Source: Cryptomeria japonica (lineage: Eukaryota > Streptophyta > Pinopsida > Cupressales > Cupressaceae). Taken from it: DNA of 64,000 nucleotides. The translations under genes were made by a program, and so were the position numbers. Location: assembly GCF_030272615.1 (NCBI RefSeq), contig NC_081415.1, forward strand, positions 374,869,392 through 374,933,391. Direction: 5' to 3'. Shown here piece by piece: positions 35,131-45,731 of the stretch. The first letter of the stretch is position 1. The number at the start of each line of letters is the position of its first letter. The notes under the pieces were generated by a model. It had not been told where the DNA came from, made no database searches, and saw nothing but the letters and a program-made list of their open reading frames with translations.

Positions 35131-36050
35131 CTAAGCTCCAAAATGCAACATTGCACCATCATGAAGCTCTCCAAGAAAATGACCAATGTACTCAATATCA
35201 AGACTCACCTCTATTGAGATGTCTTGTTGCCAAGGCAACACTGTAGGAACTAGCATGTCTTTGAGAAGACTCAGTGTCAGAAGCGTTCTTCTTCTCCTTC
35301 TCCTCACAATCCTTTCGGGTATGGCCTGTCTGCCCACAATTATAGCATCTTTCCTTGAACTTCTTTCTCAGAGACTTTGATCTCCCTTGTGACTTGGATT
35401 TGGACGTCTTGTCCTTCCACTTGCCTTTGTTCCATTGATCTACCCCACATAACCAGAGCATCCTTGACCATCTTAGAAGATCTCCTTCATGCTTCCTTTG
35501 ACAACAACAAAGCAACCAAAACTTCCATTTTGAAAGTGGTAGTTGTACTTCCAATGGCCATCACTAGGTGATCCCATATGCCAGGCAAGGAACATAAAAA
35601 AAACATACATCAGTCTTCATCACTGATTGTTACACCCATAGAAGTCAACTATACAAGAATCATGTTGAAAAAATTCATATGGTTTGCTACAGATGTACCT
35701 TCATTCATCTTCAAGGAGTACAACCTTTTCCTCAGGAATATATTATTTACCAGAGACTTTCCCTGATAAATGTCACTAAGTTTCTTCCATAAAGAATTTG
35801 TTGTCTTTTCCTCATGAACATTCAAAAGAACTAAATCTGCAAGACAAAGTATAATCAACCCTTTGGCTTTCCTATCTGCAAGATCCCAATCCTCTTGTTT
35901 CATGCTTGGGGATTTAGACCCAATCACTGCAACCCAAAGGTTTCTGTCCACCAACAAGTATTCCATCTTGAGTTTCCATAACTCATAGTTGCCACCATTG
36001 AATTTCTCAATGTCTACTCTCCCTGATGTGCTTGCCATCTTAATCTGCAA
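35131..36050 (-). pseudogene. Copia-type Gag of element A with intact CCHC knuckle
   Basis: The 36050-35649 frame (133 codons) begins MASTSGR after a short lead and has the copia Gag signature FNGGNYELWKLKMEYLLVD, then a Trp/Leu-rich UBN2-like region. After stops and frame changes the 35554-35198 frame carries GRSKSLRKKFKERCYNCGQ and then TGHTRKDC: a complete C-X2-C-X4-H-X4-C knuckle. Gag builds the virus-like particle and packages RNA. No protease, integrase or reverse transcriptase follows; the shared non-coding block starts instead. It resembles Gag of Tnt1/Tork-like copia elements, an inference from motif style. Confidence 0.85.
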
Positions 36051-36136
36051 TCTCGATTACCAGTACTTTGCAAAACTCTCACATCATAATTAACACAAAA
36101 AACCCACCCTACCCACATAGATAACACAACTGGCTA

Positions 36137-36149
36137 GACTCTGATACCA
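36137..36149 (-). promoter_or_regulatory. Primer binding site of element A
   Basis: Minus strand TGGTATCAGAGTC, complementary to initiator Met tRNA, two bases from the 5' LTR. Confidence 0.88.
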
Positions 36150-36151
36150 CC

Positions 36152-37434
36152 TATAAGGAAAGCACAACACAAAAAATGCCTTCCACATTTTTAAATTCAA
36201 AGAGGAGAGAAGTTGAGGTGACTTTCAATTTCAGATTATAGTCATTAAGATGCACATAGCAAAAAAACAAAGTAGAACATAACAAGATTCACACACAAAG
36301 AAAACACATAATTTTATGTGGGAAAACCCTTGCGAGTAAAAACCCCACCACCAAAGGAAAATCACTTGTATTATAGTAATAAGAAAATTACATATACGTT
36401 ATAGATTATACTCTCAGGTGTATATTCATAGTCTTTGTTTTGACATCGTTCAACCTACAGATAGAATTTGACCCATAGACCACACACATGGATTGTCTTC
36501 AATTCAACATAATTACAACCCAATAAATATAGAAACATGCTCTCTTTGATTTGATTCCAACAACTTGCAACCATTTCTTCAAACGTTTTAATCTTTGTCA
36601 AGATAAACAATTTGTTTCAGTTTCCTCATGACTCCAATTGTCAAACTTTTCAGTTGTCGAAAACACAGTGTAATCTACATCGAATTCCAACCACGCTCCA
36701 CAGACTCTAGCTCAGACCGATTATTGGCATCCAACCCAATAGGTCAAACCAAGTCACACATGTTCCCTACTGAACCTCAAAGGCTATTGACAAATGCTCC
36801 AACACAAACCAATCACCAACTTCCAACTTAGCATGTCGGCATGAGTTAGCCGTGGTCCCCACTAAGACCATCCAAAAGCTTATCGGCTTATCGACACCTA
36901 ATGAAAGTGTAACTCATTAGTTCATTGTCATCAAGCTTTGTTCCACCCAATCTTCGATCCTTGATAGTGTTGTGTCAGTGGGCCCCTCACTAGTCCTATA
37001 TTGACTTATCGACATAGAATTGAACATCAACATTAAAATAGCTTTTCTGAAAACTCAAGTTCTACCAATAACACTTTTGCCCCACACTGAATAGTATTAT
37101 CGGAAAGATCTCATCGGACAAAAGAGTGACTTTGGCTACTCAAAACTCAAGTTCTACCAATAACGCTTTTTAATGATACTAAACGGTCTTATTGGAAAGA
37201 TCTCATCGGATAGAAAAGTGACTTCGGCTACTGAAAAATCAAGTTCTATTGATACTGAACAATCTTATTGAACTCGATGCATCTCCAGTTGTGTGTAAAA
37301 CATGAGAGATATTTAGCCACCTTTGGAGCTGGTCAACAACACGAATGCTTTTCACACTGAACTACTCATTGAAGAAACCAAACACCATTTGATCAAGATT
37401 TCAACCAGTAAGTTTGAGACACCCATTCTCAACA
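36152..37434 (-). repeat. 5' LTR of element A
   Basis: 1283 bp. Its PBS-side end is degraded (TATAAGG where the other LTR has TGTATTG). Confidence 0.9.
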
Positions 37435-37439
37435 AAATC

Positions 37440-38278
37440 AAATAGTATCAGCAACATGCTTAGATTTAGATTTAACATTATATATTATAAAACATAAAGA
37501 TGAAATAGAAGAATAAGAGCATATACTTTATGTGGGGAAAATCATTTTGGATAAAAAAACCTCACACTCCAAAACCAAAGAGTCATTGCATTGTCAGCAA
37601 CATAAATACAATTATAATACAATTTCAAGCTCTAAGGCTTTACATGGAGATTTTTTTCCTACTCCATCTTGGAAAAAATCGAGCAACATAAACCTTGTAA
37701 AATGAACTCCTCTCTTACAACTCTTCTAGCAATTCTTATATTTATAGAGCTTACAATCCAAAAACAACAATCACCCCAAAGCATCCACATTCGATGTAAG
37801 TAAGTATGAAGTTGGAAACTTCGTTTTGCATAACTCTTGCTTAAATATTATTAAATACAAAATTATTTATTCCACAAAGACAAGTCATCCAAGATGAGAT
37901 AAACAAGCCTTTTTCTAATTTAAAACTTTCCAATTTACTCCAAGTCTATTTGAATGGAAGATTTGGTCCTGCTAAGAATTTTTCCAAATCCATGCTCAAA
38001 GATAGGACAAAGCAAATTGCCACATGTCACTTGGAGGGGATTGTGAAGATCTCCTAAGAATTTCTCTTCTTCAATTTCCCTCCTTGTGGCAAGTGTCACA
38101 ATTTCCCTCTCTCCTCAAACCTTGTTGCACCCAACTTGGCATTGGGCCACACAATTCAACTATGTGCTTTGGAAACTTAATATATTTCATTAAACAAATT
38201 AAATCAGCACACAAGACCATTTAATTAATTAAATAATATCCTTGGGGCTCCGAAGTTTGAGGCACCTTAATCCCAACA
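37440..38278 (-). repeat. 3' LTR of element B, right piece
   Basis: Matches 49209-50046 of the 5' LTR, for example 'cacactccaaaaccaa', 'caagtcatccaagatgagat' and 'caaagataggacaaagcaa', and ends at CCCAACA. Confidence 0.9.
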
Positions 38279-38581
38279 ATATCCAATTTGATGAAGACCT
38301 TAAAGGTTTCATCTCTTCACAAGATTTACATTTCTACGAGCTACTTGATGAAATCACATCGTCACTACCATTTATAAAACTGTATAGATTCAAAACATGC
38401 TCTCATGCTCCTTCAAGACACTTGCAACAACATCCAAGATGTCAACCATCTCAAGAAACAATCCTCGTCATCCTTCAACATGCCACCTATGGAAGAAAAG
38501 GAACAAGCCAAGGTGAAATTGCACTAGTCCAACAAACACAAGCATAAGATCCCAATGATATAAAAGGCTACAGGATGTTCC

Positions 38582-39857
38582 TGTTGGATATTGGGGAGAT
38601 TGTTGGACATTGTTGCTGCTAGAATATGTTGTTGTCATTGATGTAAACATATTCCTGTGATTTGCTCAAGTGTTTGCAGATTGAGAAGATCTTGTGATCC
38701 AGTTTGTAGTTTTGTATTGTTGATCAGTGCTTGGCATAGTTCATTATTTCCTTCGGTATATTTCGGCGTGACCTGCTATTGAGATGAGTTTTTGAGATAT
38801 TGTTTGGGATGGTCTTGTGTATCTTCATTTCAGATGGATCATGATTTGGTGCTTTGCAAGTTATCTTTCTTCGTGACAGTTGTTGATTGGTTGTGTTCTT
38901 GAGTTTTCAGATGTTGATTGATGAAGATTTGATAAGTGGTGTTGGTGCAGTTGTTACTGATGATTATAATGTGCTTTCTGGTGTTTCCTAATTTTGTCCT
39001 ATTTGTTTTGATGATCCACATTGATCATTGTGTGAGTTTTTGATGGTTTCATGAACCAGTGATTTACGTGTTATGCGGTATTTCTGGTGGTGTAGCGTGT
39101 TGTGGTTGATCTTGGCATGATTTATGGTGTAATTGAGCATTTGGGGATTTGAATTAGGTCCATTTTATGTCATGTAAATCATCATATTGGTCTTGTGGTT
39201 AATTTGTGTATCGTGTGATGTAATTTTGTAATTGTGAGTTGAGGGTTTAGCCAACCTTATTGTCATGGTTGATGAATTGTATATATAGGTGATATATTCA
39301 TGTAATTTAGAGATAGAGGTTGTGTCTACATTATTAGAGAGGTTTATGTGCGAGCAAGGATTCATCCTTCGACATTGTGATTGAGCAGAGATTGGCATTG
39401 CAAAGTAGACAATTATGCTTAACCGGAACTGTAATTAGGCATTTGGAGATGTTATCCTTTCAGTTCATTTCTTTCAGATTGTAGTCTAAATCTTGTTGTA
39501 AGTAAGTGAGACTTCCCTGAGGGTTGTAGCCTTCTAGGTCATTATCTTTAAGCAGTGAGCTCTAGGCAATGTGCCTGAATGCATGTGCATTCCCCATTGT
39601 AATATTTTCTCATACCACTGCAGCGTATCATCTTACTATGAATAGGTTCCCACCGTGGTTTTTCCCTTAACAAAGGTTCCCACTGTGGTTTTTCCCTTAA
39701 CTAGTTTTTCCACATCAAAATCTTGGTGTTGTGCTTTCTATTTTCTTATCTTGTTATTGTTGCAGTTTATCAAATCTATATTTGTGATTAAGTTTATAGA
39801 TCTGGTGAAGACTAATTCACACCCCCTCTCGATCTTCCTTCATTATTTTTGGCAACG
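38582..39857 (+). repeat. 5' LTR of copia C
   Basis: 1276 bp. It has a private tandem duplication of a 27-bp phrase, 'ggttcccaccgtggttttt' and following bases, at 39645-39671 and 39675-39701, absent from the 3' LTR. A TATA-like TATATATAGG lies at 39280-39289. Confidence 0.95.
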
Positions 39858-39859
39858 AT

Positions 39860-39871
39860 TGGTATCAGAGC
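39860..39871 (+). promoter_or_regulatory. Primer binding site of copia C
   Basis: TGGTATCAGAGC, two bases after the LTR; initiator Met tRNA type. Confidence 0.95.
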
Positions 39872-39913
39872 TAGATCCTCTGGAAGAAGCTTAACTGCTT
39901 GAGGAGATCTGGG

Positions 39914-40780
39914 ATGGCAACTATCTTTAAGAAGGAGAGTCCGAGATTTGATGGAAGTAACTATGGTATATGGAAGAACTGGATGGAAGTGCACTTGATA
40001 TGTCTTGGAGAAGATCATTGGAAGATTTCAAAGGATGTCTATTTTGTTCCTCAGAATGGATCGGTTACTGCTCCTGAAATCAAGAATGTTGAAGGTAACA
40101 TCAGAGTGAAAGAAGAATTGCTTAGTTCCTTGACTGATTTAGAGATGACAAATATAATGGGACTTTAGACCGCACATGAGATCTAGGATAATCTTGAGAT
40201 CTTGTATGAAAGAGATAAACACGTAAAAGTTGTTAATTCGTAGAGTTTGAAGGAAAGTATGAGATGTTGAAGATGGGAGAAGATGAGAACATACACTCTT
40301 TTATGGCTAAGGTGAATGACCTTGTCCTAGGTATCAGATGTGTTGATGGAACCCTAGATGAAGATGAAATTAACGCTAAGGTGTCGAGATCATTGCCTCT
40401 TGCTTACAAACACAAGGTAGCTTCTATTGATGAGATCTGGAGTGTGATTACAGTGACAAGAGATACACTGGTTAGAAAGATTGTTGCTTTTGAGCTGAGC
40501 AAGTTTGGAGAATCACATGGAAATTTTGAGACAACATTTAGAGCATCAACATCTATATCTGAAAAACATAAGTATGATCCTGATGAGTGCAGAATATCCA
40601 AATATGAAAGAGAGAGAAGAGAGATGGAAGAGCAAGAAAAGGAGCTAGATGAGCTTGAAGCAATGATTTCTTGAAGATTTCCTAAAGGAGCTGGTAAGTA
40701 TGATGGAATATTGCCTTTGAAATGTTTCTCTTGCAATAAGATAGGAAATTTTGCTTCTAGATGCCTGGAGAGAATGGCTA
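39914..40780 (+). pseudogene. Gag of copia C
   Basis: It starts MATIFKKESPRFDGSNYGIW, with the copia Gag opening (FDGSNY.IWKNWME). The first frame stops at 40168. In-frame stops follow at Trp positions and a one-base shift occurs near 40250. The frame 40264-40674 continues with NIHSFMAKVNDLVLGIR and a Lys/Glu-rich region. Near 40720 the knuckle reads CFSCNKIGNFASRC: the zinc-binding His of C-X2-C-X4-H-X4-C is Asn, so RNA binding by this motif is lost. Confidence 0.88.
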
Positions 40781-41019
40781 AATATGACAAACATGATAAG
40801 TTTGATAAGCATGATAGGAATGATAGATATGAGAAGCATGAGAAGTATTATAAGCCTTACAAGTCTAGCTGAAAGTTTAGAAATCAGAAGAACTATTCTT
40901 ATGTTGTTGATGAAGGTGTTACAGATGAAGAATCATAAGGAGATGAAGTTGTATTTCTTGGCATTAAGGAAGATGGACCTGCACCTATTGATTCCACTAG
41001 CTGTACCATTGAGGAGAAA

Positions 41020-41970
41020 GCTTTAGCTAATAAAGTTGAAGAAAAAGATGAATGGGTGATTGGCAATGGTTGTTCACATCATATGACCGGTGATAAAAGA
41101 AAATTTGTGAGCATGGAAAGGTATGATGGTGAAATAGTAAGATTTGGAGATGACAAAGCATGCATGATCTATGGGAGAGGATCTATTTATTTTTATGGTA
41201 AGCATAACATTGATGATGTCTTGTATGTTGAAGGTTTGAAGCATAAAATTTTGAGTGTTGGACAGATGGTTGATAAGGGTTATGATCTACAATTCAAGAA
41301 TGAAAAATGCAAGATTCTAAGTGCCTTTGGTATAGAGATTGCATTTGGAACTAACACTAAAGGTAACATTTTTCATTTGAATGTCCGTGAGAAAAGTTGT
41401 TTGATTACTCATATAGATGAGAGTTGGCTATGGCATAGGAGAATGTGTCATGTTAACTTTGATTCACTGATTAAGATAAGTTCTATACAAGTTGTTAGAG
41501 ATCTGCCTAAGATTGTTGACCCTGCTAATCAAGTATGTAAAGATTGTCAGTTGGGTAAAAAAACAAGAATTTGTTTCAAGAGAAAACAATATACATCTGA
41601 TGGATTGCTATATCTTGTGCATACTGACCTATGTGGAACTACAAATGTTAGAAGTGTGCAGGGTGATAGATACTTTATGTTGCTAATTGATGATTATTCC
41701 AGGATGATGTGGGTTGTCTTTATGAAGGAAAAATTATAAGCATTGGACAAATTCAAAATATTCAAAACAAAGGTTGAGACTGAGTCTGGATTGAAGGTGA
41801 AATGTCTGAGATTTGATAGAGGTGGAGAATTTTGTTCCGGTGAGTTCAATTCATTCTGTGAGAAGCATGGAATCAGAAGACAATTGTCTGCTCCTAGAAC
41901 CCCTCAACGGAATGGAGTTGTTGAAAGGAAGAACATAACTATCTTGGATGTTGCACAAGGACTATGTTGA
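41020..41970 (+). pseudogene. Protease remnant and integrase of copia C
   Basis: The protease site 'WVIDSGCSHHMTGD' reads WVIGNGCSHHMTGD, so the catalytic Asp is Gly. The integrase follows: an HHCC domain (LWHRRMCHVNF ... CKDCQLGK) and a core with the first Asp in HTDLCG, the second in LRFDRGGEF and the Glu in NGVVERKN. A stop (TAA after MKEKL, 41737-41739) lies inside the core, and the frame is lost after VAQGLC at 41970. The catalytic triad is present but split by the stop. Confidence 0.9.
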
Positions 41971-41989
41971 TTGAAGGAAATGTTTCAAA

Positions 41990-42480
41990 GATATACTAGA
42001 GAGAAGCTATTAGTACTACTATTTACACATTTAACAAAGTTCATATTAAAGGTGATACCGGTAAGACTCCTTATGAATTATGGTTTGGTCATGTTCCTAC
42101 TGTGAGATATTTCAGAGTATGTGGTAGCAAATGTTATATCAAGAGAGATGAGAATATAAGAAAGTTTGATTCTAGAAGTGATGAAGGATTTTTCTTGGGA
42201 TATTCTACAAAGAGAAAAGCCTACTGGTGTTACAATAAAAGACTGAGAAAGATAGTGGAAAGTGCAAATGTGAACGTGGATGAGAACCTTGGAAAAGAGA
42301 TCAGAGCTTGCGGATATGATAATGGACAACATGTTGTTTTAGCCCTTGTTCAGACTAAAGAATTGAAAGAGACTGATCCGTTAGAGATAGTTAACCCGGA
42401 TGTTGCTGTTGTTAGTGAAGAAGTGCAGGAACCTGAGAATTAGAACAATCAGAAGACCCTGAGGTATGTAAGATTGAATC
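41990..42480 (+). pseudogene. Integrase C-terminal region and linker of copia C
   Basis: The frame at 42102-42443 reads LRVFGS-like YFRVCGSKCYIKRDE, then FDSRSDEGFFLGYSTKRKAY and YNKRLRKIVESANVNVDE. This is the conserved 'F.GYs...kaYr..n' region at the end of copia integrase, followed by an acidic linker. Confidence 0.82.
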
Positions 42481-42589
42481 ATTCAGAAAATCAGATTATT
42501 GGTGATAAAAATAAAGGTGTGATGACTAGAAAAAGGCTACCTGCTGAAGAAGTATGTTTGATTTCTAAAATTGAACCTAAATATGTTGA

Positions 42590-43275
42590 AGGTTGCAAAG
42601 ATTAAAATTGGATGAGAGCTATGGAAGAAGAATTAGATTAGATTGAGAAGAACAACATATGGGAGCTTGTGCCTATACCTAAGGATAAGAATGTTATAGG
42701 TACTAAATGGATATTCATGAACAAATTGAATGAGGTTGGTGAAGTTTTCAGAAATAAAGCTAGATTGGTTTACAAAGGGTATTCACAAAGATAAAGAATT
42801 GATTATGAGGAGACTTTTGCTCCGGTGGCCAGACTTGAAGCTGTTAGATTGTTGCTTGCATATGATGCTTATAAAGATTTCAAGGTATATCAGATGGATG
42901 TCAAATCTGCCTTTTTGAATGGTGATCTTGAGGAAGAAGTCTACATTGAGAAACTTGATGGATTTTAATTATTAGATGATAGAGACATGGTATGTAAGCT
43001 GAAGAAAGCTCTTTATGGATTGAAACAATCCCCTAGAGCCTGGTATGCTAGATTAGATAAATATTTGTTGAAATTGGGATTTAATAAAGGTGTCACTGAT
43101 AGTAATCTGTACTTTAAGATTAAGAATGATAACGTCTTGATTGTTGAAGTCTTTGTTGATGATATTACCTTTGGAGGAGATGATGACTTGAGAATGAAGT
43201 TTACCGGTTATATGCAAAAAGAATTTAAGATGTCTATGATTGGTGAGATGAAATTCTTCTTAGGTTTGTAGATTT
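42590..43275 (+). pseudogene. Reverse transcriptase of copia C
   Basis: Order seen: [78 protein letters not shown] and IVEVFVDDITFGG, then MKFFLGL. The FVDDI catalytic motif is intact. In-frame stops occur after YSQR, after LDGF and at the Gln after FLGL. Several are CAG/CAA-to-TAG/TAA or CGA-to-TGA changes. Confidence 0.93.
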
Positions 43276-44045
43276 CATAGACTGGAAAAGGTATATTTAT
43301 ATCTCATTTAACTAAAGATGTGAAGGAATTGTTGAAGAAGTTTGGATTGGATGATTCCAAATCGGTTGGAACTCCTATGATGACTGGTTGTAAATTGTCT
43401 AAGAATAATGAGTCTCCAAAAGCTAATAAGAGCTTGTATAGGTCTATGGTTGGTGGACTCTTATATCTTACTCAGAGTAGACCAGAAATTATGGATGTCA
43501 TGTGCATGGATGCTAGATATCAAGTTGATCTTAAAGTGAGTCATGTCACTACTGTTAAGAGAATATTCAGATACTTGAAGGGAACTATGGATTATAGTTT
43601 GTGGTATCTGAGGAATGATGATTTCATGCTATGTTCTTACACTGATGTTGATTGGGATGGTGATGCCGATGACTAGAAGAGCACTACTAGTGGAGCATTC
43701 TTTTTAGGCAAGAATTTGGTTTCATGGGCTAGTAAGAAACAAGATTTAGTATCCTTATCTACTATTGAAGCTGAGTACATTGCTAGTAATTGCATTAAGA
43801 TAGTTTGGATGAATCAAATGCTAAAGGATATCAGAGTTATATATGATGAGCCTCCTATCATATATTGTGATAATTCAAGTGCTATTAACATGTCAAAGAA
43901 TCTAGTGCAACATTCAAAGACTAAACATGTGTCAATCAAATATCATTACTTGAGAGAGCAAGTCAGTGAAGAGAAAGTGAAGCTGGAGTATGTATCTACA
44001 AAGGAACAAATTATTGATATTTTCACTAAGCCTTTGCCTATTTGA
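43276..44045 (+). pseudogene. RNase H of copia C and end of pol
   Basis: Reads SLYRSMVGGLLYLTQSRPEI, then RIFRYLKGTMDYSLWY, SYTDVDWDGDADD, a stop in place of Arg, KSTTSGAFFL, VSLSTIEAEYIAS and IYCDNSSAINMSKNLVQHS. It ends DIFTKPLPI. These are the copia RNase H blocks with D, E and D catalytic residues in place. Only about 250 bp separate it from the 3' LTR, so there is no third ORF in this element. Confidence 0.93.
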
Positions 44046-44297
44046 GAGACAAGTTAGGGGTATCTACCCCTCCTGATGAGAACTAGATGCATTGAGTTGC
44101 ATCAATCTGGTGGATTTTAGAGTCTTATCTTTTTATCCGGATAGGTGAGTTGGAGTTTCTCCTTTGGTGGAGTAGTCTGTGTTTTAGGGGGAGAGATTCT
44201 TGAGATTCATGTTTCATATTCTAAAAGGGAGAGAGAGTTCCTTTGCATTGATTATTTTTCACATTCATATGTTGCCATCAATGCCAAAGTGGGAGAT

Positions 44298-45726
44298 TGT
44301 TGGATATTGGGGAGATTGTTGGACATTGCTATTGCTAGGATATGTTGTTGTCATTGATGTGAACATATTTCTGTGATTTGCTCTGGTGTTTGCAGATTGA
44401 GAAAATCTTGTGATCTAGTTTGCAGTTTTATATTGCTGATCAGTGCTTTGCAGAGTTCATTATTTCCTCCGCTATATTCTGGTGTGATCTTCTATTGAGC
44501 TAATTTTTTGGGATATTGTTTGGGATGATCTTGTGTATCTTCTTTTTAGATGGATTGTGATTTGGTGCCTCACAATTTATCTTTCTTCGTGACAGTTGTT
44601 GATTGGTTGTGTTCTTGAGTTTTTAGATGTTGATCGATGAAGATTTGATAAGTGGTGTTGGTGCAGTTGTTAATGATGATTCTAACATTCTTGTTGGTGT
44701 TTCCTAATCATGTCATATTTGTTTTGATGATTCACATTGATCATTGTGCAATTTTTTGGTGGTTTTCATGAACTGGTGATGATTTTCATGTTATGCGGTA
44801 TTTCTGGTGGTGTAGCAAGTTGCGGTTGATCTTGGAATGATTTTCGGTGTAGTTGAGAGTTTGGGAATTTGAATTACGTCCATGTTATATCATGTAAATC
44901 ATCATATTGGTTCAATGGTTAATTTATGTATTATGTGATGTAATTTTGTAATTGTGAGTTGAGGGTTTAGTTGACCTTGTTGTCAAGGTTCATGAATTGT
45001 ATATATAGGTGATATATTCATGTAATTTAGAGAGATGTTGTGTCTGCATTATTAGATAGAGGTTTATGTGCGAACAAGGACATAAATTTTATAATGAAAA
45101 AGTAATATAATACTAAACTTGAACTAAAACATAAAAGTAAATAAAAATATTACATATACAAACAAACTACAATATGCTAGAATTAAAAGATTGATTCAAC
45201 ATCATGATAAATAAAAGTAAATATAATAAAAAAATGTCAAATCTGTCTAATTCATCCTTCGACATTGTGATTGAGCAAAGATCGGTGTTGTAGAGCAGAC
45301 AATTGTGCTTAATCAGAACTGTAATCAAGCATTTGGAGATGCTATTCTTTCAGTTCATTTCTTCCGGATTGTAGTCTGAATCTTGTTCTAAATCAGTGAG
45401 ACTTCCTTGAGGGTTGTAGCCTTTCAGGTCATTATCTTTTGAGCAGTGAGCTCTAGGAAGTGTGCTTGAATGCATGTGCATTCCCCATTGTAATATTTTC
45501 ACATACTACTGCAGAGTATCATCTTACTATGGGTAGGTTCCCACCGTGGTTTTTCCCTTAACCGGGTTTTCCACATCAAAATCTTTGTGTTTTTTGTTGT
45601 GTTTTCTATTTGCTTATCCTTGTTATTGTTGCAGTTTATCAGATTTGTATTTGTGATTAAGTTTGTAGATCTAGTGAAGACTGATTCACCCCCCCTCTCA
45701 GTCTTCCTTCATTGTTGTTGCCAACA
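44298..45726 (+). repeat. 3' LTR of copia C, with a 170-bp insert
   Basis: 1429 bp. Compared with the 5' LTR it carries an extra AT-rich block at 45081-45250, between 'gcgaacaagga' and 'ttcatccttcgac'. Confidence 0.95.
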
Positions 45727-45731
45727 GTTCC

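Larger units (their letters stand above)
31494..37434 (-). mobile_element. LTR retrotransposon family A (copia-type gag, no pol)
   Basis: LTRs at 31494-32788 (3') and 36152-37434 (5') start TGTTGAGAATGGGTG on the minus strand. The 5' LTR is followed two bases on by the primer site TGGTATCAGAGTC (36137-36149). The 3' LTR is preceded by the polypurine tract CAAGTGGGAGAA (32789-32800). AAATC lies on both sides (31489-31493 and 37435-37439), a perfect 5-bp target duplication. The 3.4-kb interior has a copia gag next to the primer site and then about 2.2 kb without pol. It is inserted in the LTR of element B. Confidence 0.93.
38582..45726 (+). mobile_element. Ty1/copia retrotransposon C, near-complete but dead
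   Basis: LTRs at 38582-39857 and 44298-45726, each starting TGTTGGATATTGGGGAG. Primer site TGGTATCAGAGC at 39860. The polypurine tract AAAGTGGGAGA lies directly before the 3' LTR. GTTCC flanks both ends (38577-38581, 45727-45731), a perfect target duplication. The interior has gag, protease, integrase, reverse transcriptase, RNase H in the copia order, with stops mostly at Trp and Gln codons and a few frameshifts. It is inserted in the internal region of element B. Confidence 0.96.
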
